A stretch of DNA of 21,050 nucleotides from an archaeon. Its GTDB lineage: Archaea > Nanobdellota > Nanobdellia > SCGC-AAA011-G17 > GW2011-AR18. Shown piece after piece: positions 1 to 6,479 of this stretch; position 1 is the stretch's first letter; the number at the start of each line of letters is the position of its first letter. Position numbers and translations under genes: made by a program. Where the stretch lies: positions 1 to 21,050 of the forward strand of contig JAHFKB010000015.1 in NCBI GenBank assembly GCA_023245565.1. The letters run 5' to 3'. Under the pieces are notes generated by a model. It ran no database searches and was not told the origin of the DNA. It worked only from the letters and a program-made list of their open reading frames with translations.

Positions 1-1814
1 TTTTCAAATTTATCTTCAATTAAATATCTAAATTTTTGTATATCTATAGCTAAATCAAAACTTAAAGGTAACATTTCAGAAAACCAACTAGGAATTGTAG
101 GTTTTCTTCCTTCAGCAGAAACAACTTGTGCAACCATTCCTCTGGAAAATTTAAACTGATAAGTATTTCCACCTAAAACAAAAATATCTCCTGGTTTTAA
201 TTTCTCTAAAAAATTCTCATCTATATGTCCAATAACATGATCTTTAATTTTTACAATAATATAACTTTCATCAGGAATTGTTCCTAAATTTGTCATATAA
301 ATTACTCTTCCTAATTTTCCTTTTTTTCCTATTTTTCCTTCATTCTTCCAGATTCTAGCATAAACATGTCTTTCTTCGAAAGAAGCAAAATTTCCAGCTA
401 AATAATCTAGAACTTCATTAAAATCTTCAAATTTTAAATCTTTATAGCAATAACTTTTTTTAATTAATTCATATAACTCACTTATTTCCCAAACTTTATC
501 TAAAGCCATTCCAATAATTTGTTGTGCTAAAACATCTAAACAATTTGTAGGAATATGAATTCTATCTATTTTTCTCTCAATTGCATTTTTAACCATAACA
601 CAGCATTCAACTAAATCATCTCTATCAGTTGCAATAACTCTTGCTTTTGTTACCCCTTCTATTGTATGCATACTTCTACCAGTTCTTTGTAATAGTCTAG
701 CAATACTTTTTGGGCTTCCTAAACAAATTACTAGATCAATATAACCAATATCAATTCCTAATTCTAAAGAAGTACTAGAAACAATACATTTTAATTTTCC
801 ATTTCTTAAAGCTTCTTCAACTTTAAATCTATGTTCTTTACTTAAACTTCCATGATGTGCTCCAATTAAACTAGAATATCTAGTAGGATCATTTTCAGTT
901 ATCTCAGTATATTTTTTAGGAAATCTATCTTTCAAATGATGCACAACTCTTTCAGTTCCGCTTCTTGTATTTGTAAATATTAAAGTAGTTTTATGTTCAT
1001 GAATTAATTTATCTATTAAGTTATAAGTCTCATTACTAATTTTATCATAACTAGAATTAATTAAATCATCAACTGGACTTATAACTTTTATATCTATCTT
1101 TTTATCAAATCTTGCATCAATAATTTTACAACTTCTTCCAGAACCAACCAACCATTGAGCAACAAGATCCAAAGGATGAATCGTTGCAGATAAACCTATT
1201 CTGCACATTCCAGGGTTAAGATTTTGTAATCTTTCTAAAGATAAATTTAAATGAACTCCTCTTTTATTTTCAGCTAATGCATGCGTTTCATCAATAATAC
1301 ACCAATCAATTTTTTTCATATTTTTAATAAATTTAATTGAATTCAACATTAAACTTAAAGATTCTGGAGTAGTAATAAGTATGTGAGGGCTCTTAATAAG
1401 CATTTTAGCTTTTTCAGTAGCAGAAGTATCCCCAGTTCTTATTCCAATTCTAATACCAAATTTTTTACCGGCCAATTCTTCTATTTCTTTTAAAGGTTCA
1501 ATTAAATTATGATGGATATCACGAGATAATGCACGTAAAGGGCTTATATAAATACAATAAATCCTGTCTTCTAAAATTCCTTTTTCACTAGAGTCAATTA
1601 ATTCATTTAAAATTGCTAAAAATCCAGTCATAGTTTTACCGCTTCCAGTAACGGCACTAACAAGAATATTGTTTCTAGAATGAACTTCCATTACCCCAAA
1701 TTTTTGAGGTAAAGAAAAATCTTTAAATTTTTTAAAAAACCATTCTTTAACATATGGATGAAGCAATTTATTTATATTTTCTGCACTATCTGGATTATCT
1801 TTAAAAGTAATCAT
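1..1814 (-). CDS. lhr: ATP-dependent helicase, Lhr family (3' end outside window)
   Basis: This is a superfamily 2 DNA/RNA helicase of the large helicase-related (Lhr) type, thought to unwind or anneal nucleic acids in archaeal DNA repair. I translated it by hand from the ATG at 1814; 604 codons are visible and the frame stays open to position 1, so the C-terminal part is missing. Motifs seen: Walker A AVTGSGKT (residues 54-61), the Lhr-like stretch YISPLRALSRDI near 89-100, DETH in place of DEAD/DEIH (175-178), motif III SAT (209-211), TNTRSG (281-286), motif V LELGIDIG near 350-357, and motif VI QRTGRSMH (376-383). The PLRALSRDI stretch and the QRxGRxxH motif favour Lhr over other DEAH helicases. 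A TATA-like element lies about 24 nt before the start, and a palindrome abuts the ATG. Confidence 0.93.
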   Translation of the reverse strand, partial: MITFKDNPDSAENINKLLHPYVKEWFFKKFKDFSLPQKFGVMEVHSRNNILVSAVTGSGKTMTGFLAILNELIDSSEKGILEDRIYCIYISPLRALSRDIHHNLIEPLKEIEELAGKKFGIRIGIRTGDTSATEKAKMLIKSPHILITTPESLSLMLNSIKFIKNMKKIDWCIIDETHALAENKRGVHLNLSLERLQNLNPGMCRIGLSATIHPLDLVAQWLVGSGRSCKIIDARFDKKIDIKVISPVDDLINSSYDKISNETYNLIDKLIHEHKTTLIFTNTRSGTERVVHHLKDRFPKKYTEITENDPTRYSSLIGAHHGSLSKEHRFKVEEALRNGKLKCIVSSTSLELGIDIGYIDLVICLGSPKSIARLLQRTGRSMHTIEGVTKARVIATDRDDLVECCVMVKNAIERKIDRIHIPTNCLDVLAQQIIGMALDKVWEISELYELIKKSYCYKDLKFEDFNEVLDYLAGNFASFEERHVYARIWKNEGKIGKKGKLGRVIYMTNLGTIPDESYIIVKIKDHVIGHIDENFLEKLKPGDIFVLGGNTYQFKFSRGMVAQVVSAEGRKPTIPSWFSEMLPLSFDLAIDIQKFRYLIEDKFE

Positions 1815-1841
1815 ATCTAATTTATATTAGATAGTTTAAAA
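1814..1841 (-). promoter_or_regulatory. lhr promoter with 20-bp inverted repeat
   Basis: Positions 1814-1833 form a perfect inverted repeat with 8-bp arms (TATCTAAT and ATTAGATA) around a 4-base centre. It starts at the first base of the lhr ATG. On the minus strand a TTTTAAAC-like TATA element follows at about 1834-1841, centred roughly 24 nt before the ATG. The palindrome therefore occupies the space between TATA box and expected start site, where a repressor would block polymerase. Operator function is inferred. Confidence 0.4.
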
Positions 1842-1910
1842 AGCCTTACGCGTAAAACCCATGTCGTGTCGTCCATTTATTCCAAGTAATATATATTTTA
1901 TAGGATATAA

Positions 1911-2726
1911 TTAATTTCTTCTTATAGAGATAACATTATTTATTATAGGATATTTTTCTTTTAATTCTATAACTGCTTTAATGGCTAAATGATCAATGAA
2001 TTTATCAGATATGTCTTTTAATTCATAGAAATTTTTTTTATTAACTGCACAATATATTTTATCAATTAATTCATTAGTGTATTCTTCTGCTAGTAATCTA
2101 TTTATTTTTACTTCATCAGTTTCTAATTTTTTATTTTTTGATAGGTCTTTAACTCTAGATTTTTCAATTAAATTACCATTAAATAATATTCCAAGATGTA
2201 AATTATAACCATAACCACATGCACTTAATAGGTGATCTGATAATCTTTTTTCAATATCTTCTATAGTTCTAATAGAACCACCAGTTGCTAAATAAGACCT
2301 TAAATATTCTCTAGGAATATACCCATTAGAAATATTTAGATATTCTTTTTCAGATTTATTATTAATTTTCCCTAATACATCATTAATAATTTCAGGATTA
2401 TTATTTAAAAAACCTAAAATAAATTCTCTTCCTAAATCAATAATTTTTTCATCTAAATGATCAAAATTATTATTTGAATCTATTACTAGTGCACTAGCTG
2501 CTTCTTTAATTTTAGAAACTCTTTGTTTTAAATTATTCATTATTTGTTCTTCACTTGGAGTTTTATACCTATTAAGAGAAACTACTGATATAACTTCAAC
2601 TTCTTTTATCTTAATTCTTTTAAAATGACGAATTTCACTAGTATCTAAGATAGGTGTTCTAATTTGATCTTGAGTAAATATTTCATTTTCAAATTTAGTA
2701 TTATAACCTTCTAATATTATTTTCAT
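1911..2726 (-). CDS. hypothetical protein, 271 aa
   Basis: I do not recognise this protein. It is soluble, rich in Lys, Asn and Ile, with no signal peptide or membrane segment. The first 60 residues look like mixed beta strands, and the rest is mostly predicted helix, with a glycine-rich spot (LATGGSIRTIEDIE, about 146-159) and a CGYGYNLHLGILFNGN patch near 169-184. No catalytic motif stands out. The ATG at 2726 is supported by a TATA box about 25 nt upstream, which it appears to share with the divergent gene at 2777. It is followed downstream by lhr in the same direction after a 96-bp gap. Confidence 0.75.
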   Translation of the reverse strand: MKIILEGYNTKFENEIFTQDQIRTPILDTSEIRHFKRIKIKEVEVISVVSLNRYKTPSEEQIMNNLKQRVSKIKEAASALVIDSNNNFDHLDEKIIDLGREFILGFLNNNPEIINDVLGKINNKSEKEYLNISNGYIPREYLRSYLATGGSIRTIEDIEKRLSDHLLSACGYGYNLHLGILFNGNLIEKSRVKDLSKNKKLETDEVKINRLLAEEYTNELIDKIYCAVNKKNFYELKDISDKFIDHLAIKAVIELKEKYPIINNVISIRRN

Positions 2727-2744
2727 ATTAAGAATTAAAGAGGA

Positions 2745-2757
2745 AAATTTATATAGC
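2745..2757. promoter_or_regulatory. shared divergent TATA element
   Basis: The short AT block contains TTTATATA on the plus strand (2748-2755), which reads TATATAAA on the minus strand. Its centre (about 2751) is 26 nt before the plus-strand ATG at 2777 and 25 nt before the minus-strand ATG at 2726, the spacing expected for leaderless archaeal promoters in both directions. A purine-rich AGGAAAA lies just before it on the plus strand and could be the TFB recognition element, so the plus direction may be stronger. Confidence 0.5.
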
Positions 2758-2776
2758 TTGCTTATAATATTTTTAT

Positions 2777-2995
2777 ATGTTTATAAAAGAGGACCCACAA
2801 GTTTTCAAAGAAGTAGCAATTCTATTAGCAATAAAAAATGGAATGGCATTATTTGATAAAGATCTAGAAGTTTATGGAATAAAACCAGATGGATCCACAA
2901 TGCTAATTTCTAAAAGTGAAACTCAAGAAGCTATTTGGTATGATGCAATGAAAGCAATTAAAAAAATGTATAATAAAAGATTATTTAATGAATAA
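2777..2995 (+). CDS. small hypothetical protein, 72 aa
   Basis: I do not recognise this small protein. It has a charged start (MFIKEDPQVFKEVAILLAIKNG), a short strand-rich middle (KDLEVYGIKPDGSTMLIS) and a helical, basic C-terminus. There is no membrane segment or metal motif. The start follows a TATA box centred 26 nt upstream, so the transcript is probably leaderless. Its stop lies immediately before the stop of the convergent GGDEF gene. Codon use matches its neighbours, and with a placed promoter this supports a real gene. Confidence 0.65.
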   Translation: MFIKEDPQVFKEVAILLAIKNGMALFDKDLEVYGIKPDGSTMLISKSETQEAIWYDAMKAIKKMYNKRLFNE

Positions 2996-2996
2996 T

Positions 2997-4049
2997 TTAA
3001 AAACCCCCATAAACACTTACTTTATTTTTACCATTATTTTTACTATGATATAATGCTTTATCAGCTTTTTCTAAAAGTTCATTTGGTTCAGTAGCATTTA
3101 ATGGAAAATCAGCTAAACCAAGACTTATTGTTAGATTTCCTCCAGGTTGAAACTCTTCTCTATCAAATTTAAAATCTGCAATTGCTTTTCTAATTTGTTC
3201 TGCTTTATTATATCCACCACTAGAATTTGCATTAGGTAAAATAATAGCAAATTCTTCACCACCATATCTAGCCACAATATCTCCCTTTCTTGTATTTTCT
3301 TTTAATATTTTAGCTACATTAAATAAAACTTTATCTCCTTTAGGATGTCCATTCTTATCATTATAATGTTTAAAATAATCAATATCAATCATAACTAAAC
3401 AAATACTATTTCCTCCTCTTTTAGCATTTTCAATTTCTCTATCTAATTGAAATACAAAATAACCATGGTTGTATAAAGTGGTTAAAGGATCTCTTATAGA
3501 AGTACCAAAATTCTTTTCATTATCTAAAGCCAACTCTAAAGAAGGAGTAAGAACTTCATTAATAAAACTCTTTAATAATCTAATTTCATAATCACTAAGT
3601 TTTTCTTTATTAATTTTATTAACAACTAAAATACCAAAATTACCTACAGGAACAAAAAATGAAGATTGTATTTTAAGTTTTTGAATAAATTCAGATCTTC
3701 TTCCTTTTTCTTTACTCATATCAGAAAGTAAAGAAATTTTTTTAGAAATAAAAACTTTATGAACCAAACTATCTGTAGTAATAGATTTACCAATATAATA
3801 ATTTTTTAAAATACTATCTAAACCAGCTAATGCACTACATCTTAATTTATAATTAGTTTCTTTAAAATAAAATTCAAAAATAAAATTCTTAAAATAATTA
3901 TGAGAATATAAACAATCTAAACCTATTTGTGCTTTTAATCTAGATCTTTTAGCTTTATTTATTTCTAAACTTGATGCAAGTAAAAAAGCAATATCTTTAG
4001 GATTAATATTATTTACTAGCTGGCCTATTTTTTGGTTAATCCATAACAT
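2997..4049 (-). CDS. diguanylate cyclase: GAF-like sensor plus GGDEF domain
   Basis: The C-terminal half (about 180-350) is a GGDEF domain, which makes the second messenger cyclic di-GMP from two GTP. Everything needed for activity is visible: DPLTTLYN (187-194), the metal-binding DIDYFKHYND (222-231), GHPKGD (234-239) and the signature GGEEF (263-267). The inhibitory I-site RKGD (254-257) lies exactly five residues before GGEEF, so product feedback is likely. Residues about 70-175 resemble a GAF sensor domain, ending in an amphipathic linker helix. There is no membrane segment, so it is probably cytoplasmic. The N-terminal 60 residues are unassigned. GGDEF proteins are abundant in bacteria and rare in archaea, so transfer is likely. 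No EAL, HD-GYP or PilZ protein is visible in the window. Confidence 0.93.
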   Translation of the reverse strand: MLWINQKIGQLVNNINPKDIAFLLASSLEINKAKRSRLKAQIGLDCLYSHNYFKNFIFEFYFKETNYKLRCSALAGLDSILKNYYIGKSITTDSLVHKVFISKKISLLSDMSKEKGRRSEFIQKLKIQSSFFVPVGNFGILVVNKINKEKLSDYEIRLLKSFINEVLTPSLELALDNEKNFGTSIRDPLTTLYNHGYFVFQLDREIENAKRGGNSICLVMIDIDYFKHYNDKNGHPKGDKVLFNVAKILKENTRKGDIVARYGGEEFAIILPNANSSGGYNKAEQIRKAIADFKFDREEFQPGGNLTISLGLADFPLNATEPNELLEKADKALYHSKNNGKNKVSVYGGF

Positions 4050-4125
4050 AAAAATAAATTTAGATTTATCATTAATAAGGCTTTCTAATATTTTTACAAA
4101 ACTCCTTCAAAAAAACAATCAAAAT

Positions 4126-4134
4126 GTTTTTAAA
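4126..4134 (+). promoter_or_regulatory. TATA box of methyltransferase gene
   Basis: TTTTTAAAT is centred about 26 nt before the ATG at 4156, preceded by A-rich sequence. The spacing predicts transcription starting at or next to the ATG, that is, a leaderless mRNA. Confidence 0.45.
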
Positions 4135-4155
4135 TCATCTTTTAGTAGTAATATT

Positions 4156-4776
4156 ATGTCTATTGATGAGCAAAACATAAAAGAAAATATAAAAAAAGCA
4201 ATAGAAACTTATAACAAATATGCTTCTATATATTCAGAATATACTAAAAATAAATTATTACAATTTCAGCTAGCAAGTTTTGTTTCTATGCTCCCAAATA
4301 AAGGAAAAGTTTTAGATGCAGGTTCTGGTTCTGGAAGAGATTCTTCTTATTTAAGAGAAGATGGTTTAGAAGTTGTTTCTGTTGATATTTCTGAAGGAAT
4401 GATTAAAGAAGCTGGTAAAAATGGAGTTAAAGTTATTAAAGGAGATCTTCTTCTTATGGTTTCTAATGAAGAATTTGATGGAATATGGTGCATGGCAACT
4501 CTGGCAGATATTCCAAAAAAAGATAATAATAAATTAATTAAGAATTTTCATAAAGCATTAAAAAATAATGGAATTTTATTTATTGCAGTAAAAGAAGGTG
4601 AAGGAGAACAATTAATAGAAAAAGAAAGATATGGAAATTCTCTAAGATTTTATGCTTTATACAAAGAAGATGAATTAAATAATTTATTAAAAGAAAATGG
4701 ATTTGAAATTATTGAATCTGTAGTTTCTAATGATGAAGGAACTAATTGGGTAGAAATATTTGCTAAAAAAGTTTAA
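4156..4776 (+). CDS. class I SAM-dependent methyltransferase, 206 aa
   Basis: This is a small Rossmann-fold methyltransferase of the methyltransferase-11/25 type. Motif I is VLDAGSGSGRD (52-62), the acidic residue after strand 2 is in VSVDIS (74-79), and motif II-like GDLLL (96-100) and the strand 4 segment FDGIWCMATLADIP (107-120) follow. The N-terminal helix (NKYASIYSEYT) is typical of small-molecule methyltransferases with a capping helix. The substrate cannot be told from sequence. It starts a two-gene unit: the next ATG lies one base after its stop. Confidence 0.88.
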   Translation: MSIDEQNIKENIKKAIETYNKYASIYSEYTKNKLLQFQLASFVSMLPNKGKVLDAGSGSGRDSSYLREDGLEVVSVDISEGMIKEAGKNGVKVIKGDLLLMVSNEEFDGIWCMATLADIPKKDNNKLIKNFHKALKNNGILFIAVKEGEGEQLIEKERYGNSLRFYALYKEDELNNLLKENGFEIIESVVSNDEGTNWVEIFAKKV

Positions 4777-4777
4777 A

Positions 4778-5068
4778 ATGGTAGATAAAAGAGAAGTTGA
4801 ATTTATAAGAGAAAAAGTACACTTATCTAAAATACATTGTCAAGGTCAAGATTTTACTCAAGCTAGAATAGAATTAGATCAAGCATTAAAAAATTTTGGA
4901 AAATTAAAAGCAGAATTAATAAATAAATTTGGAGATAATGCAGTTAACAGAGCTAGTAAGAATCTAGATCTAGCTAGTATTTATGTTTCTAGAAATGAAA
5001 AAGATGATGCTATTTTTTATTTATCTGAAGCTGAAAAAGCTTTAAATGCAATTATAGTTAGATTTTAG
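4778..5068 (+). CDS. small helical protein, 96 aa, target of the RelBE insertion
   Basis: An all-helical, charged protein that I do not assign to a family; its helix pairs (QARIELDQALKNFGKL and DAIFYLSEAEKALN) suggest a TPR-like or four-helix bundle. I chose the ATG at 4778, one base after the methyltransferase stop, rather than the upstream TTG at 4760 that overlaps that gene; translational coupling is likely. The last codons, encoding LNAIIVRF plus stop, fall in a 26-bp sequence repeated exactly at 5600-5625, where the same residues and a stop codon are encoded again. The gene therefore looks like the site where the RelBE segment entered while keeping its reading frame intact. Confidence 0.75.
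   Translation: MVDKREVEFIREKVHLSKIHCQGQDFTQARIELDQALKNFGKLKAELINKFGDNAVNRASKNLDLASIYVSRNEKDDAIFYLSEAEKALNAIIVRF
5042..5067 (+). repeat. 26-bp direct repeat, left copy
   Basis: This segment is identical over 26 bp to 5600-5625. It begins TTAAATGCAATTATAG and encodes the C-terminus LNAIIVRF of the preceding protein. The base after it differs (G here, A in the right copy), giving TAG versus TAA stops, and the base before also differs (T here, A there). That makes 5042-5067 the exact limits of identity. Confidence 0.9.
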
Positions 5069-5070
5069 AA

Positions 5071-5328
5071 TTAATAATAAGCCTTTGATCTCTTATCTAT
5101 TTTAATAATACCCAACTTATTATTTTCATAATCTATTTCATATAATATTCTATAGTCACCAACCCTTACTCTATATATTTTCTCTTTATAACCTTGTATA
5201 AATTTTGAATCGTGCATTATTGGTTCTTTCATCAAATTTTCTATTTTATTAAACAACCTTTTAACTAAAGATTTATCTGCACCTTTGAGAAATTTAATAA
5301 CCTGATTAGAATATTCAGGTTCAAACAT
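5071..5328 (-). CDS. relE: RelE/ParE-superfamily toxin
   Basis: At 85 residues this has the size and pattern of RelE-type toxins, which mostly cut mRNA on the ribosome. The family pattern is an N-terminal helix pair (QVIKFLKGADKSLVKRLFNKIENLMKEP region), then GYKEKIYRVRVGDYRILYEID (about 46-66) and a last strand with IIKIDKRSKAYY. The YRVRVGDYR core and terminal KRSKAYY match archaeal RelE. Whether the catalytic residues are all present cannot be settled by eye, and a gyrase-targeting ParE activity is not excluded. The gene starts 2 bp after the antitoxin stop, so the pair is one operon. Its stop lies 2 bp beyond the convergent 96-aa gene. Confidence 0.85.
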   Translation of the reverse strand: MFEPEYSNQVIKFLKGADKSLVKRLFNKIENLMKEPIMHDSKFIQGYKEKIYRVRVGDYRILYEIDYENNKLGIIKIDKRSKAYY

Positions 5329-5330
5329 AT

Positions 5331-5525
5331 TTATAATCCCAATTCTTTTTTTAATTTGTTATGTGAAATAAGTTTATTAGACATTTTTTCTTCTCTATAT
5401 TTAAGAACATCGTTGTAGTCATCTTCAGTCATTACAGTATCAATATCAACCATGTGTTCTTTCAAATATTCTAAATCAACCCTTATAGCTTTTAATTCTT
5501 CTAATATTTTTGTATCAGTTAGCAT
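5331..5525 (-). CDS. relB: RelB-like antitoxin, 64 aa
   Basis: This is the small antitoxin gene upstream of the RelE toxin. The N-terminal helix (ILEELKAIRVDLEYLKEHM) and the motif VDIDTVMTEDD are typical of archaeal RelB-family antitoxins, and the C-terminus (YREEKMSNKLISHNKLKKELGL) would wrap the toxin. It should neutralise the toxin and repress its own promoter. A TATA element is centred about 26 nt before the ATG, with a 14-bp palindrome between them. Confidence 0.8.
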   Translation of the reverse strand: MLTDTKILEELKAIRVDLEYLKEHMVDIDTVMTEDDYNDVLKYREEKMSNKLISHNKLKKELGL

Positions 5526-5527
5526 AC

Positions 5528-5556
5528 AATTTAATTAAATTATAAGTTTAAATATG
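5528..5556 (-). promoter_or_regulatory. relBE promoter and palindrome
   Basis: On the minus strand a TATTTAAAC TATA element lies at about 5546-5555, some 26 nt before the antitoxin ATG. The perfect palindrome AATTTAATTAAATT (5528-5541) lies between it and the start codon, the position of an autoregulatory operator. AT-rich palindromes occur by chance in this genome, so operator function is tentative. Confidence 0.4.
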
Positions 5557-5599
5557 TTTCGGGAGAAATTCAGAAAAATCTCCTAAAAAATTTAGAGGA

Positions 5600-5625
5600 T
5601 TAAATGCAATTATAGTTAGATTTTA
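5600..5625 (+). repeat. 26-bp direct repeat, right copy
   Basis: Exact copy of 5042-5067, again encoding LNAIIVRF and followed by a TAA stop, but with unrelated sequence upstream, so it is a detached gene end. The natural downstream neighbour, the end of the convergent pth2 gene, begins 35 bp later. Confidence 0.9.
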
Positions 5626-5660
5626 AATCTTGACTATAAATTTTAAGTTATATAAAAGAA

Positions 5661-5999
5661 TTAAAATAATTTTAAATCTTTAATCACTTTATCTATTTTT
5701 TCATCTTCATCAGGACCAATACCTAAACAAGTTACAGTTCCAGGTTCAACAGTAGTTCTTCCCGCATCAGTAATTAAAGCAGTAGTTAATCCATAATCTT
5801 TAGCTAATTGATTATATTTTTGTAATTCTTTAATATCGCTAACTTTTAAAACAATTTTAGCCATTCCTTCTTTTCTCCATTCACTAACTAAACTTTTATC
5901 ACTTTTAAAAACAGCTTCAACAGAAGCATGAGCTCCTTGAGATACTGCTTTTCCCTTTGGTAGTTTTAAATCTTGTCTTATTAATATTGCTTGTTTCAT
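5661..5999 (-). CDS. pth2: peptidyl-tRNA hydrolase, Pth2 type
   Basis: Pth2 releases peptides from peptidyl-tRNA that dropped off ribosomes, recycling the tRNA. The 112-residue length is that of the archaeal enzyme. Recognised signature segments are QAILIRQDLKLPKGKAVSQ (3-21) with the adjoining GAHAS, the central MAKIVLKV strand, and the C-terminal TTALITDAGRTTVEPGT and TCLGIGP, which hold the conserved Asp/Gly/Thr active-site region. It is complete and unrelated in fold to bacterial Pth1, which supports an archaeal genome. It is transcribed divergently from the gene at 6051. Confidence 0.96.
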   Translation of the reverse strand: MKQAILIRQDLKLPKGKAVSQGAHASVEAVFKSDKSLVSEWRKEGMAKIVLKVSDIKELQKYNQLAKDYGLTTALITDAGRTTVEPGTVTCLGIGPDEDEKIDKVIKDLKLF

Positions 6000-6008
6000 T
6001 TGTTAATA

Positions 6009-6034
6009 CTTGTTAACAAGGCTTTTAAATTTTT
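6009..6034. promoter_or_regulatory. divergent promoter region of pth2 and 6051 gene
   Basis: The AT block TTTTAAATTTTT (6023-6034) can be read as a TATA element in both directions, centred about 23 nt before the ATG at 6051 and about 29 nt before the pth2 ATG at 5999. A perfect 12-bp palindrome CTTGTTAACAAG (6009-6020) lies on the pth2 side. The promoter reading is reasonable; a role for the palindrome is only suggested by position. Confidence 0.4.
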
Positions 6035-6050
6035 CTAAATAACATTTAAT

Positions 6051-6479
6051 ATGCAATTATACAATTTAGATGAAATTCAAGTTGAAAAATATCTAAGACA
6101 TGGAATCACACATTTTTCTTTAGAAAGTTTAACATGGGAAGGTCTTGAATTAGAAGTGCCTGAAGATGTGAAAGATATTTGGATAAAAAGAAGAAAACTT
6201 ATTATTAGTAGCAAAAATAATAAATTGAGTACTCCAGATTATAGATTAATAACTAAAGGAACTAATTTAAGAGCTGTAAAAGTTTTACCAAGCAGATATG
6301 ATTTAGAAATTCAAAGAAGAAAAGAATATCAATTTGCAGCAGGATCAATATTACCAAATGGAAGAATAGAAGTAACTAAAGATTTCTTAGAAGTATGTAA
6401 ATTGGGTAAATTATTTAGAAGAGAATTTAATGGTTTTGATGGTGTATATATAGCAGTTGCACCAATATACAAAAATTAA
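6051..6479 (+). CDS. hypothetical protein, 142 aa
   Basis: I do not recognise this protein. It is soluble and basic in the middle (IWIKRRKLIISS, RLITKGTNLRAVKVLPSRYD), with many aromatic residues and no membrane segment. Its reading frame overlaps the stop of the convergent pepF gene by 4 bp. The start is supported by the shared AT-rich promoter block with pth2. The alternating basic and beta-rich pattern could suit RNA binding, but no motif shows it. Confidence 0.72.
   Translation: MQLYNLDEIQVEKYLRHGITHFSLESLTWEGLELEVPEDVKDIWIKRRKLIISSKNNKLSTPDYRLITKGTNLRAVKVLPSRYDLEIQRRKEYQFAAGSILPNGRIEVTKDFLEVCKLGKLFRREFNGFDGVYIAVAPIYKN

Larger units (their letters stand above)
5042..5625. mobile_element. 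putative RelBE mini-insertion bounded by 26-bp repeats
   Basis: A RelB/RelE module (5071-5525) with its promoter lies between two identical 26-bp direct repeats 558 bp apart. The left repeat is the 3' end of the gene at 4778-5068 and the right repeat re-creates the same C-terminus and a stop codon. This is the footprint left when a circular element recombines with a gene end and restores it, as integrases do at tRNA or protein gene ends. No integrase or transposase is encoded in the segment, so mobility would depend on an enzyme elsewhere, or the arrangement could come from a local duplication. Confidence 0.45.

Noticed and set aside
4760..4777. Upstream TTG start for the 96-aa gene
   Set aside because: It overlaps the methyltransferase gene, and the ATG at 4778 directly follows that gene's stop.
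5562..5583. Hairpin GGAGA/TCTCC upstream of relB as terminator
   Set aside because: The stem is only five base pairs with a 12-base loop and no T-run; too weak to call.
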